This document shows, piece after piece, positions 7,516 through 17,932 of a stretch of 64,000 bases of DNA. The notes beneath the pieces were generated by a model that searched no databases, was not told where the DNA came from, and saw only the letters and a list, made by a program, of their open reading frames with translations. Positions within the stretch are counted from its first letter, which is position 1. Each line of letters begins with the position of its first letter. The DNA is from SSF14 sp037045585. GTDB lineage: Bacteria > Actinomycetota > Acidimicrobiia > Acidimicrobiales > Microtrichaceae. The translations under genes were made by a program, and so were the position numbers. Location of the stretch: NCBI GenBank assembly GCA_037045585.1, contig JBAOIR010000042.1:1-64000 (forward strand). Direction: 5' to 3'.

Positions 7516-9435
7516 GTGGACGAGCGGTTGTGGACGGGCCCGGTGGAAACGCCGCGGCGATACCAGGTCGACTCGTCGGGAGGTGGGCCGCTCCACGAGC
7601 CCGGTGGCGGGGTCGAGGGCCGGGTCTACCGCGCCGTGATCGTCGATCCCGGGGCGCCCGACGACGGCGACGAGGTCGCGCTCAAACTGCTGCTCGAGCG
7701 TCGCCCCGAGGAGCTCGCCAAGATCGACGAGCGTCTCCGGCCCCTCACCGAAGTCGACGGAGCCGACCTCATGGCAGTGCGCGGCACCTTCGTCGGCACG
7801 GCGCTCACCGACGAGGAGCACCCCGATCCCGCCGATTTCGACGTCTGCTACGTCGTGTCGGACTGGATCGAGGGAGCGCCGCTCGGGCAGGCGGCGGAAG
7901 GACAGGACCAACGGTGGATCCTCGGGGTGCTCGCCGGCATCGCCCGTTCGGTCGATCACCTGCACCGGACCACCGGCCCCGGCGCCCCCGACGGCATGGT
8001 GCACCGCGACGTGAAGCCGTCGAACATCCGGGTGCGGGCCGACGGCTCGCCGGTGCTCGTCGACTACGGCCTCACGTGGGCGGTGACCGAGGATGCGTCG
8101 GTTGTCGGCACACCCGGCTGGCTCGCGCCCGAGGTCGCCGCCGGTAGCCCTGGTGGCCAGGCAGCCGATGTGTACGGGGTGGGTGCCATCGGCCACGACC
8201 TCCTCGTCGGCGCTCCGCCGCGCCGTGATGGGGTGCCCGCTGCGGCACGACGAATCAACGCTGCACTCGACGACCTGCCGCTCGCCCACGAGATTGGGCA
8301 CCACATCGCCACGCTGCTCGCGACCGACCCCGACGAGCGCCCGACCGACCTCGTCGCCTGGGCGGCCGACCTCGAACGGTTGCTCGACGGGCAGTCGATC
8401 GCCGGTCGGAGCTCCGCCCGTCGGCGGTGGGCCGTCGGATCCGGACTGGTCGCCGCTGCCCTCGTCGCCGTTGTGGTCGCCGTCACCTGGTCGGGCGACG
8501 CACGCGACCGGACCGCGGTGGCCGTGGAGGGGACGAACGTCACCGCCGACGGCCGGTCGGCCGACGGCGCCTTGGCCGACACCGCGACCACGACCACGAC
8601 GGCAACGACGAGCACCGTCGCGGGCTGGGTCTGTTCCAACGACATCGACCTCCCCGCCGGGCCGGTCGCCGACGCCATCCGGACCGCCTACGCCGACCAC
8701 AACGACCTGTGCACCGGGGCCGGGGATCCGCTCGGCGACGCGCTCGTCCTGCCGCTGCTCGACCACGCCGGCGAACCGGTGGCCGCGCTCATCGCATCGC
8801 CGACCACCCCGGCGGTGTACCTCTCCACGTCCCAGTACGCCTCGTATCGCCAGATCGTCGGTCGCAGCGGCGACGCCTCCGCTGCCCTCCTCGGCGGCTA
8901 TCCGACCGGGGTACGCGTCGACCCGGCGACGGGGCTCGGCATCGTCGACCTCAGCCTCGGCGGAATGGTCATCGGACCCACCGAAGGCGCGCAGGGGTTC
9001 TGGCTACCCCAGCAGCTTCGCGGCATGTGGGAGGAGCGCGGCGGGCTGACGGGAGAGCTCGGAGCCCCCACGTCCCCCGTGTTCATCAGCGGCACGATGA
9101 TCCGCATCGAGTTCGAACGCGGGTACATCGACGCGCCGATCAAGGACGGGTTGGGAGGCGGGGCCCAACTCGTGCCCCTCACGGAGTCGACGATGGTGGT
9201 CCACCCGGTCGACCCGGCCGCCGAACTGGCCGCGCTCGGCGATGTCGCCGACCGGGTCCTGCGGCAGTCCAACGGAACGGCGTGGTACGTCGATGCCGAC
9301 CTGGTACGGCACTGGATCCCCGACGGCCCGACATGGGGCTGTCTCCAGGCCAACGAGAAGGTCGTTCCCGTCGACGCTCCGGGTTATGCCGTTGCGGCCC
9401 TCGAGGTCGGTGACCGGGCGCGCTGTCGGCGCTGA
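7516..9435 (+). CDS. Membrane serine/threonine protein kinase with extracellular LGFP-like repeats
   Basis: A protein of 639 residues with a Hanks-type kinase domain at 15-295: VALKLLL (Lys 57), MVHRDVKPSNI (catalytic Asp 165), VDYGLTWAV at 182-190 (DYG in place of DFG) and VGTPGWLAPEVA in the activation segment. The glycine loop is poor. One membrane helix follows at about 303-324, then a Thr-rich linker and an outer domain of about 270 residues. In that domain LPQQLRGMWEERGG, TGELGAPTSPVF and IRIEFERGYI match the LGFP repeat pattern of cell-wall proteins. It probably senses the wall or an outside ligand and signals inward, most likely to the FHA protein next to it. The start is a GTG. Confidence 0.8.
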   Translation: MDERLWTGPVETPRRYQVDSSGGGPLHEPGGGVEGRVYRAVIVDPGAPDDGDEVALKLLLERRPEELAKIDERLRPLTEVDGADLMAVRGTFVGTALTDEEHPDPADFDVCYVVSDWIEGAPLGQAAEGQDQRWILGVLAGIARSVDHLHRTTGPGAPDGMVHRDVKPSNIRVRADGSPVLVDYGLTWAVTEDASVVGTPGWLAPEVAAGSPGGQAADVYGVGAIGHDLLVGAPPRRDGVPAAARRINAALDDLPLAHEIGHHIATLLATDPDERPTDLVAWAADLERLLDGQSIAGRSSARRRWAVGSGLVAAALVAVVVAVTWSGDARDRTAVAVEGTNVTADGRSADGALADTATTTTTATTSTVAGWVCSNDIDLPAGPVADAIRTAYADHNDLCTGAGDPLGDALVLPLLDHAGEPVAALIASPTTPAVYLSTSQYASYRQIVGRSGDASAALLGGYPTGVRVDPATGLGIVDLSLGGMVIGPTEGAQGFWLPQQLRGMWEERGGLTGELGAPTSPVFISGTMIRIEFERGYIDAPIKDGLGGGAQLVPLTESTMVVHPVDPAAELAALGDVADRVLRQSNGTAWYVDADLVRHWIPDGPTWGCLQANEKVVPVDAPGYAVAALEVGDRARCRR

Positions 9436-9507
9436 CCCTCGACCGAGGCCTACGATCGCCCGATCGGCCGGCTGACCGAGGCCCGCCGCGACCATCAGGG
9501 AGTTCTG

Positions 9508-10869
9508 TTGTCCGCACCGCTTCGCTACCTGCTGACCGACGACGAGATGCCGACGGCCTGGTACAACCTCGTGCCCGACCTGCCCGCACCACCGCCACCG
9601 GCGCTCCACCCCGGCACGCTCGAGCCTGCCGGGCCCGATGACTTCGCTCCCCTGTTCCCGATGGACCTCATCATGCAGGAGGTCACGAGCGACCGGTACG
9701 TCGACATCCCGGGCGAGGTCATGGACATCTACCGCCTGTGGCGGGCGACCCCGCTGCACCGAGCCCGTCGTCTGGAGCAGGCCCTCGGCACCCCGGCGAG
9801 GATCTACTACAAGTACGAGGGCACCAGCCCCGCCGGGTCGCACAAGCCCAACACCGCGGTGCCGCAGGCGTACTACAACGCCAAGGCCGGCATCCGGAAG
9901 CTCACCACCGAGACCGGCGCCGGCCAGTGGGGCACGGCCCTCGCCTTCGCGTGCCAGATGTTCGGCATCGAATGCGAGATCTGGCAGGTGCGTGCGAGCT
10001 ACGACCAGAAGCCCTACCGCCGGGCGATGATGGAGGCATTCGGCGGCACGGTGCACCCGTCGCCGTCCGACGTCACCGAGTACGGGCGCAAGCTCCTCGA
10101 ACAGGACCCCGACCAGCCCGGATCCCTCGGTATCGCGATCTCCGAGGCCGTCGAGATCGCGGCCCAGGACCCCGAGATCCGCTACGCCCTCGGCTCGGTC
10201 CTCAACCACGTGCTGATGCACCAGACGATCATCGGCGAGGAAGCGCTGCTGCAGATGGCGAAGGCCGGCGACACGCCTGACCTCATCATCGGCTGCACCG
10301 GCGGCGGCTCGAACTTCGGCGGCCTCACGTTCCCGTTCCTCCGCGAGAAGCTGGCCGGCAACATGAACCCGACGATTCGCGCCGTCGAGCCCGCGGCCTG
10401 CCCGTCTCTCACCCGCGGCGTCTACGCCTACGACTTCGGCGACACGGCCGGCATGACGCCGCTCATGAAGATGCACACGCTCGGGCACGACTTCATCCCC
10501 GACCCGATCCACGCCGGTGGCCTCCGCTACCACGGGATGAGCCCACTCATCAGCCACGTGTACGAACTGGGGCTGATCGAGGCCGAGGCGATCCCGCAGT
10601 CCGACTGCTTCGCCGCCGGGGTCCAGTTCGCCCGCACCGAGGGCATCGTCCCGGCACCCGAGCCGACCCATGCGCTCGCCGCCACGGTCGCCGAGGCCCT
10701 CCGCTGCAAGGAGACCGGCGAGGAGAAGGTCATCCTCACAGCCCTGTGCGGCCACGGCATGTTGGACATGGCGGCCTACGACCGGTACTTCGCCGGGGAC
10801 ATCGTCGACTACGACTACCCCGCCGACAAGGTCGCCGACGCGTTGACCCGCCTCCCCCAGGTCGACTGA
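9508..10869 (+). CDS. trpB2: TrpB2-type tryptophan synthase beta chain
   Basis: Beta-type tryptophan synthase makes tryptophan from indole and serine with PLP. The 453 residues, the long N-terminal extension and motifs such as ARIYYKYEGTSPAGSHKPNTA (PLP Lys 113), ETGAGQWGTALAFAC and GCTGGGSNFGGLTFPF place it in the TrpB2 group rather than the shorter TrpB1. TrpB2 enzymes often stand alone, and no trpA lies beside it here. A role in indole salvage is the usual suggestion. It starts with TTG at 9508. The gene before it is the kinase (72 bases away). Confidence 0.9.
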   Translation: MSAPLRYLLTDDEMPTAWYNLVPDLPAPPPPALHPGTLEPAGPDDFAPLFPMDLIMQEVTSDRYVDIPGEVMDIYRLWRATPLHRARRLEQALGTPARIYYKYEGTSPAGSHKPNTAVPQAYYNAKAGIRKLTTETGAGQWGTALAFACQMFGIECEIWQVRASYDQKPYRRAMMEAFGGTVHPSPSDVTEYGRKLLEQDPDQPGSLGIAISEAVEIAAQDPEIRYALGSVLNHVLMHQTIIGEEALLQMAKAGDTPDLIIGCTGGGSNFGGLTFPFLREKLAGNMNPTIRAVEPAACPSLTRGVYAYDFGDTAGMTPLMKMHTLGHDFIPDPIHAGGLRYHGMSPLISHVYELGLIEAEAIPQSDCFAAGVQFARTEGIVPAPEPTHALAATVAEALRCKETGEEKVILTALCGHGMLDMAAYDRYFAGDIVDYDYPADKVADALTRLPQVD

Positions 10870-10933
10870 CGCCCGACCCCCTGGGGTTGGTTCCGCAGAC
10901 GCGTGACGGGCGTCACGCTGCCAAGATGACTCC

Positions 10934-12685
10934 ATGACCACGTTCACGGAGCTTCAGGCCCAGATGACCGGTCCGGGGGGACCTTTCGAGACGTGTACGG
11001 AGGTGATCGACACCGGCCTCAGCGAGGTCGAGATGACCATGTACGCCCAGCGGTTCGGCGACCTGCGGCAGGTCGCGCAGTTCGCCGCCCTGGCACACGG
11101 TGACAAGGAGTTCATCGTCTACGGCGATCGCCGGATCACGTTCGCCGAGTTCTTCGCCCAGGCCAACACGATCTCCGCCTCGCTGCTGGCCGCCGGTGTC
11201 GTGAAGGGCGACCGAGTCGCCGTGCTCTCGCAGAACAACCCCGAGTGGTGCCTGACGTTCTGGGCGACCGTCAACATCGGCGCCGTCCTCGTCGGCCTCA
11301 ACGGCTGGTGGACGACCGACGAGATCCTCTACGGCCTCGAGGACTCGGGAGCCAAGGTGCTCGTCGTCGACTCGAAGCGGTTCACGCGCATCACGACCGA
11401 GATCAACAACATCGACACGCTCGAGCGGGTGTACCTCGTCGACGTCGATCCCGGCGAGAGCGGCTCGACCAGTGCCAAGGTGCACGCGTTCTCCGAGCTG
11501 CTCGCGTCGTCGGACGGCCCGGCGCCCGACCCCACCGTCGAGCTGGACGAGGGCGACCACGCCGTCATCTTCTACACCTCGGGCACCACCGGCCGCCCGA
11601 AGGGCGCCATCAGCACCCACCGCTCGATGATCGCCAACCTCCAGAACACGGTGTTCCTGATCACCGCGACGACGGCGATCATCAACGAGAAGGCGGCCAC
11701 AGCGGGCGGCGAGCCACCGGACACGCCGACGCAACCGGTCGCCCTGTTCACCTCGCCGCTCTTCCACGTGTCGGGCTGCCACTCGACGCTGGTCGTCGGC
11801 TCGCTGGGCGGGCTCAAGCTCGTGATGATCAAGGGCAAGTTCACCCCCGAAGGCGCCCTGCAGCTCATCTCCGACGAGCGGGTGACCACCTGGTCGACCG
11901 TGCCGACCATGATCTGGCGCACGTGCGAGCACCCTGACCGCCACGAGTACGACACGTCGACCGTGACCGCCGTCGCGTTCGGTGGGTCCCCCTCGGCCGA
12001 CGAACTCCAGCGCCGCATCCGCGAAACGTTCCCCAACGTGAAGGGCACGTCGAACGCCTATGGCCTGACCGAGACGTCGTCGGTGGCGACCGTGCTCCAC
12101 GGCGACGCGGCGCTCACCAAGGCCGACTCCGTGGGCCTGCCGGTGCCGACAGTACGAATCGCGATCTCCGACGGCAGGGGCGGCCTCGCCGAGCAGGGCG
12201 CCACCGGTGAGGTCCTCATCGGCGGGCCCGTCCTCATGGCCGGCTACTGGAACAAGCCCGAGGCGACGGCGAAGGCCATCCAGGACGGATGGCTCTACAC
12301 CGGCGACGTCGGTCACATCGACGAAGACGGGTACCTGTTCATCACCGACCGGGCCAAGGACATGATCATCCGCGGCGGCGAGAACATCTACTGCGTCGAG
12401 ATCGAGAACTGCCTCGTCGAACACGACGCCATCGCCGATGCGGCCATCGTCGGGGTGCCCCACGAGGGGCTCGGCGAGGAGGTCAAGGCGTTCATCGAGC
12501 TGGCGCCGGGAGCGTCGATGACCGCCGACGAGGTGCAAGCCTGGGTGGCGAAGCACCTCGCCCCGTTCAAGGTGCCGACCTACGTGGAGTTCACCGACGG
12601 CAAGCTGCCCCGCAACGCGTCGGGCAAACTGCTCAAGAACGTGCTGCGCGGCGAGGGTGACGTGAGCTTCCAGGAGACGATGTGA
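10934..12685 (+). CDS. Acyl-CoA synthetase (AMP-forming, class I adenylate-forming)
   Basis: The enzyme activates a carboxylic acid with ATP and joins it to CoA. The 583 residues carry all family motifs: FYTSGTTGRPKGA (P-loop), SNAYGLTETSS, YTGDVGHIDEDGYLFITDRAKDMI and PRNASGKLLK with the C-terminal catalytic Lys. The substrate could be a medium or long fatty acid or a degradation intermediate; the sequence does not decide. It is followed after 22 bases by a small protein gene on the same strand and may be co-transcribed with it. With the SCP2, enoyl-CoA hydratase and MeaB genes elsewhere in the window it fits a lipid-degrading lifestyle. Confidence 0.88.
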   Translation: MTTFTELQAQMTGPGGPFETCTEVIDTGLSEVEMTMYAQRFGDLRQVAQFAALAHGDKEFIVYGDRRITFAEFFAQANTISASLLAAGVVKGDRVAVLSQNNPEWCLTFWATVNIGAVLVGLNGWWTTDEILYGLEDSGAKVLVVDSKRFTRITTEINNIDTLERVYLVDVDPGESGSTSAKVHAFSELLASSDGPAPDPTVELDEGDHAVIFYTSGTTGRPKGAISTHRSMIANLQNTVFLITATTAIINEKAATAGGEPPDTPTQPVALFTSPLFHVSGCHSTLVVGSLGGLKLVMIKGKFTPEGALQLISDERVTTWSTVPTMIWRTCEHPDRHEYDTSTVTAVAFGGSPSADELQRRIRETFPNVKGTSNAYGLTETSSVATVLHGDAALTKADSVGLPVPTVRIAISDGRGGLAEQGATGEVLIGGPVLMAGYWNKPEATAKAIQDGWLYTGDVGHIDEDGYLFITDRAKDMIIRGGENIYCVEIENCLVEHDAIADAAIVGVPHEGLGEEVKAFIELAPGASMTADEVQAWVAKHLAPFKVPTYVEFTDGKLPRNASGKLLKNVLRGEGDVSFQETM

Positions 12686-12707
12686 TCGTGACGACGAGGG
12701 GGACGAT

Positions 12708-12959
12708 GTGAGCGACGCACCAACGGCTCCCCCGATCCCCGACGGGACCTACGACGTGTTCATCGTCGACGCCGTGCCCCACCCCGACCGTCCCGAGAGT
12801 GTCGTGAAGGTCGAGGTCACGATCGTGAGCGGTGAGTTCAAGGGCGAGGTGCTCAACCTCAGCGCCAACGGCATCAGCGGCTCCGACATCGACCTCATGG
12901 GCATGCCCGCGGCACTCACGGTCACGGACGGTGTGCCCGTGTTGACCGTGGAGCCGTGA
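12708..12959 (+). CDS. Hypothetical protein of 83 residues
   Basis: It starts with GTG after GGGGGACGAT. The sequence is acidic and beta-rich (DGTYDVFIVDAVPHPD, VVKVEVTIVSGEFKGEV), suggesting a small beta-barrel such as an OB-like fold. No Cys, signal or membrane segment is seen. It is probably transcribed with the acyl-CoA synthetase. I do not recognise a family. Confidence 0.55.
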   Translation: MSDAPTAPPIPDGTYDVFIVDAVPHPDRPESVVKVEVTIVSGEFKGEVLNLSANGISGSDIDLMGMPAALTVTDGVPVLTVEP

Positions 12960-13059
12960 CCGTCGCGACACCCCACCGCTGACGGGCGTCTCCCACTATC
13001 CTCCCCCCGAACGCGGCCCCGGGCGGGCGGCCGTGGTCGGAACGACGGGAGGCGTGACG

Positions 13060-13748
13060 ATGGACTGCACGAAGTGCGGTGGGCGGGGCGAGTACTACGG
13101 CATCGGCTCGACCGGCCGCTTCCGCGACGAGCCGATGATGCGCGACTGCGACCGTTGCCGTCGGACCGGCATCGAGCCGGGAACGGGCAGCGCGACGGGA
13201 ACGGGGGCAGCGCGCCCGCAGGTGGTTGCCTCTCGATGCTGTTCGGCTGGCTTGCCGGCTGGCTCGCCCGCATCGTCATGGCGCTCGTCGGCCTGGCAGT
13301 CCTCGGCGCGATCGTGTTCGGGTTCTCGTGGTGGAAGAGCCGCAACCACGGGCTCGTCGAGGCACGACCGTCGTCCGAGGTGACCACCGAGGGGTATGCC
13401 ATCGGCACCTGTCTGAACGACCCGTTCGGAGCCGCCCTCCCCGTCGACTGCGGTCAACCCCACGAGGCGGAGGTGTACCGCATCCTCGAGGTGAAGGACC
13501 CCGAGACCGAGGCCTACCCCGGAAACGGACGGCTCGACGACTTCGCCGCAGCGACGTGTCCGGAGCACTTCGAGGACTACGTCGGGGCCACTCCGGGCGA
13601 TACCGACCTCTCGATCGGCAGCCGCAGCCCCACCGAGACCGAATGGCGAATCGGTTCCCGTCGCGTCCTGTGCTTCGCCGGTGGCGGGCCGAACGGCACT
13701 CTGACCGGCGCGATCGCGGGCTCGGGCGGGCGCGCCGGCGGGCAATAA
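13060..13748 (+). CDS. Membrane protein: zinc-ribbon, one TM segment, septum-formation-like outer domain; one frameshift
   Basis: ATG 13060 follows GGGAGG. The first 40 residues hold two Cys pairs (CTKCGGRG and CDRCRRTG) like the DnaJ-type C-x-x-C-x-G-x-G zinc site. A frameshift in the G run near 13205 leads into a membrane segment (ARIVMALVGLAVLGAIVFGFSW). The outer part follows with GTCLNDPFGAALPVDCGQPHEAEVYRI, CPEHFEDYVG and RVLCFAGGG. The pattern C-L-N ... V-D-C-x-x-P-H-x-A-E-V is that of the septum-formation family (PF13845) of actinobacterial surface proteins. Combining both domains in one small protein is unusual. Function unknown, possibly linked to the cell envelope or division. Confidence 0.65.
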
Positions 13749-13818
13749 CCCGAGGCGTGGGCACAGGGACGTCGATGGACTCGAGCTGACCCACTACCGA
13801 TGCTCGGGCCTTTGTAGT

Positions 13819-13848
13819 GCGAGGAGCGACGCGAGCGTCGCTCCTCGC
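13819..13848. terminator. Strong hairpin between convergent genes
   Basis: A perfect 13-base-pair stem, GCGAGGAGCGACG/CGTCGCTCCTCGC, with loop CGAG stands between the end of the septum-formation-like gene (+) and metY (-). It is suited to end transcription from the left; there is no long T run on the plus strand. Confidence 0.6.
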
Positions 13849-13850
13849 AA

Positions 13851-13886
13851 CACAAAACCCCAGCGAGGCGAAGGTCAGGCCTTCGC
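13851..13886 (-). terminator. Terminator after metY
   Basis: On the minus strand GCGAAGG-CCTGA-CCTTCGC forms a 7-base-pair hairpin, followed by CTCGCTGGGGTTTTGTG. It lies 13 bases past the metY stop. Confidence 0.55.
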
Positions 13887-13898
13887 TGCCGCCCGGTG

Positions 13899-15212
13899 CT
13901 ACTCCTTCGCCGCGGCGAAGCCGATCTCGAGGTCGGCGAGGATGTCGTCGATCGACTCCAGGCCCACCGACAGGCGGACCAGGCCGGGCGTGACAGCGCT
14001 GGCCAGCTGCTCGTCGGGCGTGAGCTGGCTGTGCGTGGTCGATGCCGGATGGATGACGAGCGAGCGGACGTCGCCGATGTTCGCGACGTGGCTGTGGAGC
14101 TGGAGCGAGTCAGCGAACTTGCGACCGGCCTCGCGACCACCCTCGATCTCGAACGCCAGCACCGAGCCGAAGCCGCGGCCCTCGAAGTACTTCTTCGCCC
14201 GCTCGTGCCAGGGCGACGACTCCAGGCCGGCGTAGCTCACCGAGCTCACCTGGGGATGGGCGTCGAGGAACCTCGCGACCTTGTCGGCGTTCTGCCAGTG
14301 GCGCTCCATGCGCAGGCTCAGCGTCTCGACGCCCTGCAGGGTGAGGAACGCGTTGAACGGCGAGATCGCGGGGCCGAGGTCGCGCAACAGTTGCACGCGG
14401 GCCTTGATGATGTACGCGCCGTTGCCGAGGGCCGGGTAGTAGGCGAGCCCGTGGTAGCTCGGGTCGGGCTCGGTCAGGCCGGGGTGACGACCCGACGCCC
14501 CGTAGTCGAAGGTGCCGCCGTCGATGATCACGCCACCGATCGACGTTCCGTGACCGCCGATGAACTTGGTGGTGGAGTGCACGACGATGTCGGCACCCCA
14601 CTTGAGCGGGTTGATGCCGTAGGGCGATGCGACGGTGTTGTCGACGATGAGGGGCACCCCGACCTCGTGGGCCACGGCCGAGACGCCCTCGATGTCGAAC
14701 ACGTCGTTCTTCGGGTTCGGCAGGACCTCACCGAAGAACGCCTTGGTGTTCGCCTTCGAGGCAGAGCGCCACTGGTCGAGGTCGTGGGGATCGTCGACGA
14801 AGCTCACCTCGATGCCGATCTTGGGCAGCGTGTAGTGCAGCAGGTTGTAGGTGCCGCCGTAGAGCGACGGCGACGCGACGATGTGGTCACCGGCCTCGGC
14901 GACGTTGAGGATCGCGAGCGTCTCGGCCGCCTGGCCCGACGACACGACCAGGGCACCCGGAAGGCCGACGGCCGTGGCCGTGCCGCCCTCGAGGCTCGAG
15001 AGTCGCGCCTCGAGCACCCCTTGCGTCGGGTTCATGATGCGGGTGTAGATGTTGCCGATCTCGGCAAGCGCGAACAGGTTCGACGCGTGCTCGGAATCGC
15101 GGAACTGGTACGACGTCGTCTGGTAGATCGGGACGGCCCGCGCCCCCGTAGCGCTGTCCGGTTCCTGCCCGGCATGGATCTGACGGGTTTCGAAACCCCA
15201 CGACTCGCTCAT
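13899..15212 (-). CDS. metY: O-acetylhomoserine sulfhydrylase
   Basis: MetY uses PLP to turn O-acetylhomoserine and sulfide into homocysteine for methionine synthesis. The 437 residues start MSESWGFETRQIHAGQEPD and carry PIYQTTSYQF, EIGNIYTRIMNPTQ, SSGQAAETLAIL and the PLP lysine in VVHSTTKFIGGHG (216). Features such as long inserts after the lysine (GTFDYGASGRHPGLTEPD) separate it from cystathionine gamma-synthase. ATG 15212 is chosen over an open extension because the family begins there. No SAM riboswitch fold is visible in the short upstream region. Confidence 0.9.
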   Translation of the reverse strand: MSESWGFETRQIHAGQEPDSATGARAVPIYQTTSYQFRDSEHASNLFALAEIGNIYTRIMNPTQGVLEARLSSLEGGTATAVGLPGALVVSSGQAAETLAILNVAEAGDHIVASPSLYGGTYNLLHYTLPKIGIEVSFVDDPHDLDQWRSASKANTKAFFGEVLPNPKNDVFDIEGVSAVAHEVGVPLIVDNTVASPYGINPLKWGADIVVHSTTKFIGGHGTSIGGVIIDGGTFDYGASGRHPGLTEPDPSYHGLAYYPALGNGAYIIKARVQLLRDLGPAISPFNAFLTLQGVETLSLRMERHWQNADKVARFLDAHPQVSSVSYAGLESSPWHERAKKYFEGRGFGSVLAFEIEGGREAGRKFADSLQLHSHVANIGDVRSLVIHPASTTHSQLTPDEQLASAVTPGLVRLSVGLESIDDILADLEIGFAAAKE

Positions 15213-15302
15213 TGCTGCACTCCTGGTCTCGTCGGCGTTGACGATGCGTGACCCTAGGAGTCGAAAGTCGACCAAACAAGTCAGATTTATGGAGCGTGCC
15301 GG

Positions 15303-16118
15303 TCAGGTTCGGACGGAGTGGGCGCCGATCGTGTCGATCCGCAGGATGCGGGCGGTGCCGTCCGCCGGGAGGGCCGCGACGACCCGTTCGGCATCGTCGG
15401 GCCACACGAACGCCGCCACCGTGGGACCCGAGCCGCTCAACCACGCCGCCAACACCCCGGCGCCGCGAAGCGCATCGAGCGCGACTGCGGAGACCGGGGA
15501 CATCGCCAGGCGAGCCTGCTGGTGGAGTCGATCCTCGGTGGCGGTCGCGAGCGAAGCGACATCGCCGGCCGCCAGCGCCGCGACCAGCAGCGAACTACGG
15601 CCCACGTTGAACACGGCATCCTCGAACGGCACCGTCGAGGGCAGGGCCGCTCGAGCCTGGTTCGTCGAGGTCGACGAGGACGGCCACCACACGACCACGC
15701 TCAGGTCGAGCGGCGTCGAGATCCGCACGGCCCGCCCGCCGGCCGCCGTGGTGATGCCACCGAGCATCGACGCCGCTGCATTGTCGGGGTGTCCCTCCAG
15801 CTCACAGGCGATGCCCAGCGCGATGGGCTTCGCCTCGGCCTCGGGGCGTCCCGCCTGCAGCAGCCCCATGAGCGCGCCGGCCACCCGAGCCGACCCGGAG
15901 AAGCCGAGGCCGCGCCCGGGCGGGATCGGGCTCTTCCACCACAGCGGCCCCCTGCCGCCGGCACGGGCGAACGCCACGGACGCAGGATGGGTCGGTTCCG
16001 CCTCGAGCGCCTTGCCACCCGGCGAGTTCGACAGGAGGAACGGGAGGTCGAGTGCGAGACCGAGCGCGTCGAAGCCGGGGCCGAGGTTGGCGGACGATGC
16101 GGGGACGCTGACTCGCAT
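15303..16118 (-). CDS. thrB: Homoserine kinase (GHMP family)
   Basis: ThrB phosphorylates homoserine with ATP on the way to threonine. The 271 residues open with VSVPASSANLGPGFDALGLAL, the standard N-terminal motif, then PPGRGLGFSGSARVAGAL (ATP-binding GHMP motif) and the C-terminal WLSGSGPTVAAFV. It is a little shorter than the usual 290-310. It lies 20 bases downstream of ung on the same strand and upstream of metY, so both branches from homoserine are encoded next to each other. Confidence 0.87.
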   Translation of the reverse strand: MRVSVPASSANLGPGFDALGLALDLPFLLSNSPGGKALEAEPTHPASVAFARAGGRGPLWWKSPIPPGRGLGFSGSARVAGALMGLLQAGRPEAEAKPIALGIACELEGHPDNAAASMLGGITTAAGGRAVRISTPLDLSVVVWWPSSSTSTNQARAALPSTVPFEDAVFNVGRSSLLVAALAAGDVASLATATEDRLHQQARLAMSPVSAVALDALRGAGVLAAWLSGSGPTVAAFVWPDDAERVVAALPADGTARILRIDTIGAHSVRT

Positions 16119-16138
16119 CCGTCCACCCTACGAGCAGC

Positions 16139-16804
16139 TCACGCTCCCAGACACCACTCGATTGGCTGCAGGCCCGCAACGACGAGCGCTTCGTTCGCCC
16201 GGGAGAACGGTCGACTGCCGAAGAAGCCGTTGCGAGCCGACAGGGGCGACGGGTGCGCCGACTCGATGATCGTGTGCCGCGACTCGTCGATCAGCGCCTT
16301 CTTCTTCCGGGCATACGCACCCCACAAGATGAACACGACCGGCGTCTCCTTCGCCGACACCGTCGCGATGATCCGGTCGGTGAAGGTCTCCCACCCCTTG
16401 TTGGCGTGGGAGCCGGCGTGGTGGGCCCGCACCGTGAGAACTGCGTTGAGCAACAGGACGCCCTGTCGGGCCCACGCTTCGAGGTTGCCGTGCGATGGGC
16501 GGGGACACCCGACGTCGGTCTCCATCTCCTTGAAGATGTTCTCGAGCGAGGGCGGCGGCTTCACTCCCGGCTGCACCGAGAAGCACAGTCCGTGGGCCTG
16601 GCCGGGCCCGTGGTACGGGTCCTGCCCGAGAATCAACACGCGGGTGTCTGCGTAGGGAGTCAGGTGGAGTGCGGCGAACTCCTGCTCGACCGGTGGGTAC
16701 ACCGTCGCGGCCGCACGCTCCGCGGCGACGAAGCTGCGCAGTTCGGGCCAGTACGGCTTCTCGAACTCACCACGCAGCACAGGGTTCCAGTCGGTCGCCG
16801 TCAT
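16139..16804 (-). CDS. ung: Uracil-DNA glycosylase, family 1
   Basis: Ung removes uracil from DNA after cytosine deamination. From ATG 16804 the 221 residues show the water-activating motif LILGQDPYHGPGQAHGLCFS (Asp 62), the LLLNAVLTV segment and the DNA-intercalating HPSPLSARNGFFGS motif. All catalytic residues are present. The frame is open upstream into the antisense of ilvC, so the start was set by family length. It lies between ilvC and thrB. Confidence 0.93.
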   Translation of the reverse strand: MTATDWNPVLRGEFEKPYWPELRSFVAAERAAATVYPPVEQEFAALHLTPYADTRVLILGQDPYHGPGQAHGLCFSVQPGVKPPPSLENIFKEMETDVGCPRPSHGNLEAWARQGVLLLNAVLTVRAHHAGSHANKGWETFTDRIIATVSAKETPVVFILWGAYARKKKALIDESRHTIIESAHPSPLSARNGFFGSRPFSRANEALVVAGLQPIEWCLGA

Positions 16805-16857
16805 CAGCGTCCTGACCGGAACCCGTTGTGCCTTCGTGTCGTTGGTCGGGTGCGTGA

Positions 16858-17889
<1,032 letters not shown>

Positions 17890-17932
17890 TTTTCTGGGTG
17901 CCTTTCAGATTTTCGAAGCGGGGAGAGGCTAG

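Noticed and set aside
6619..8766. A very long open frame on the minus strand opposite the FHA and kinase genes (and similar ones opposite trpB2, ilvB, DUF58)
   Set aside because: In very GC-rich DNA the antisense frame of a real gene stays open by chance. These frames show Arg/Pro/Gly-rich, low-complexity protein and no family motif, while the plus strand carries full kinase and enzyme motifs.
15213..15302. SAM or S-box riboswitch upstream of metY
   Set aside because: The interval is only about 90 bases and shows none of the conserved riboswitch core sequences or helices.
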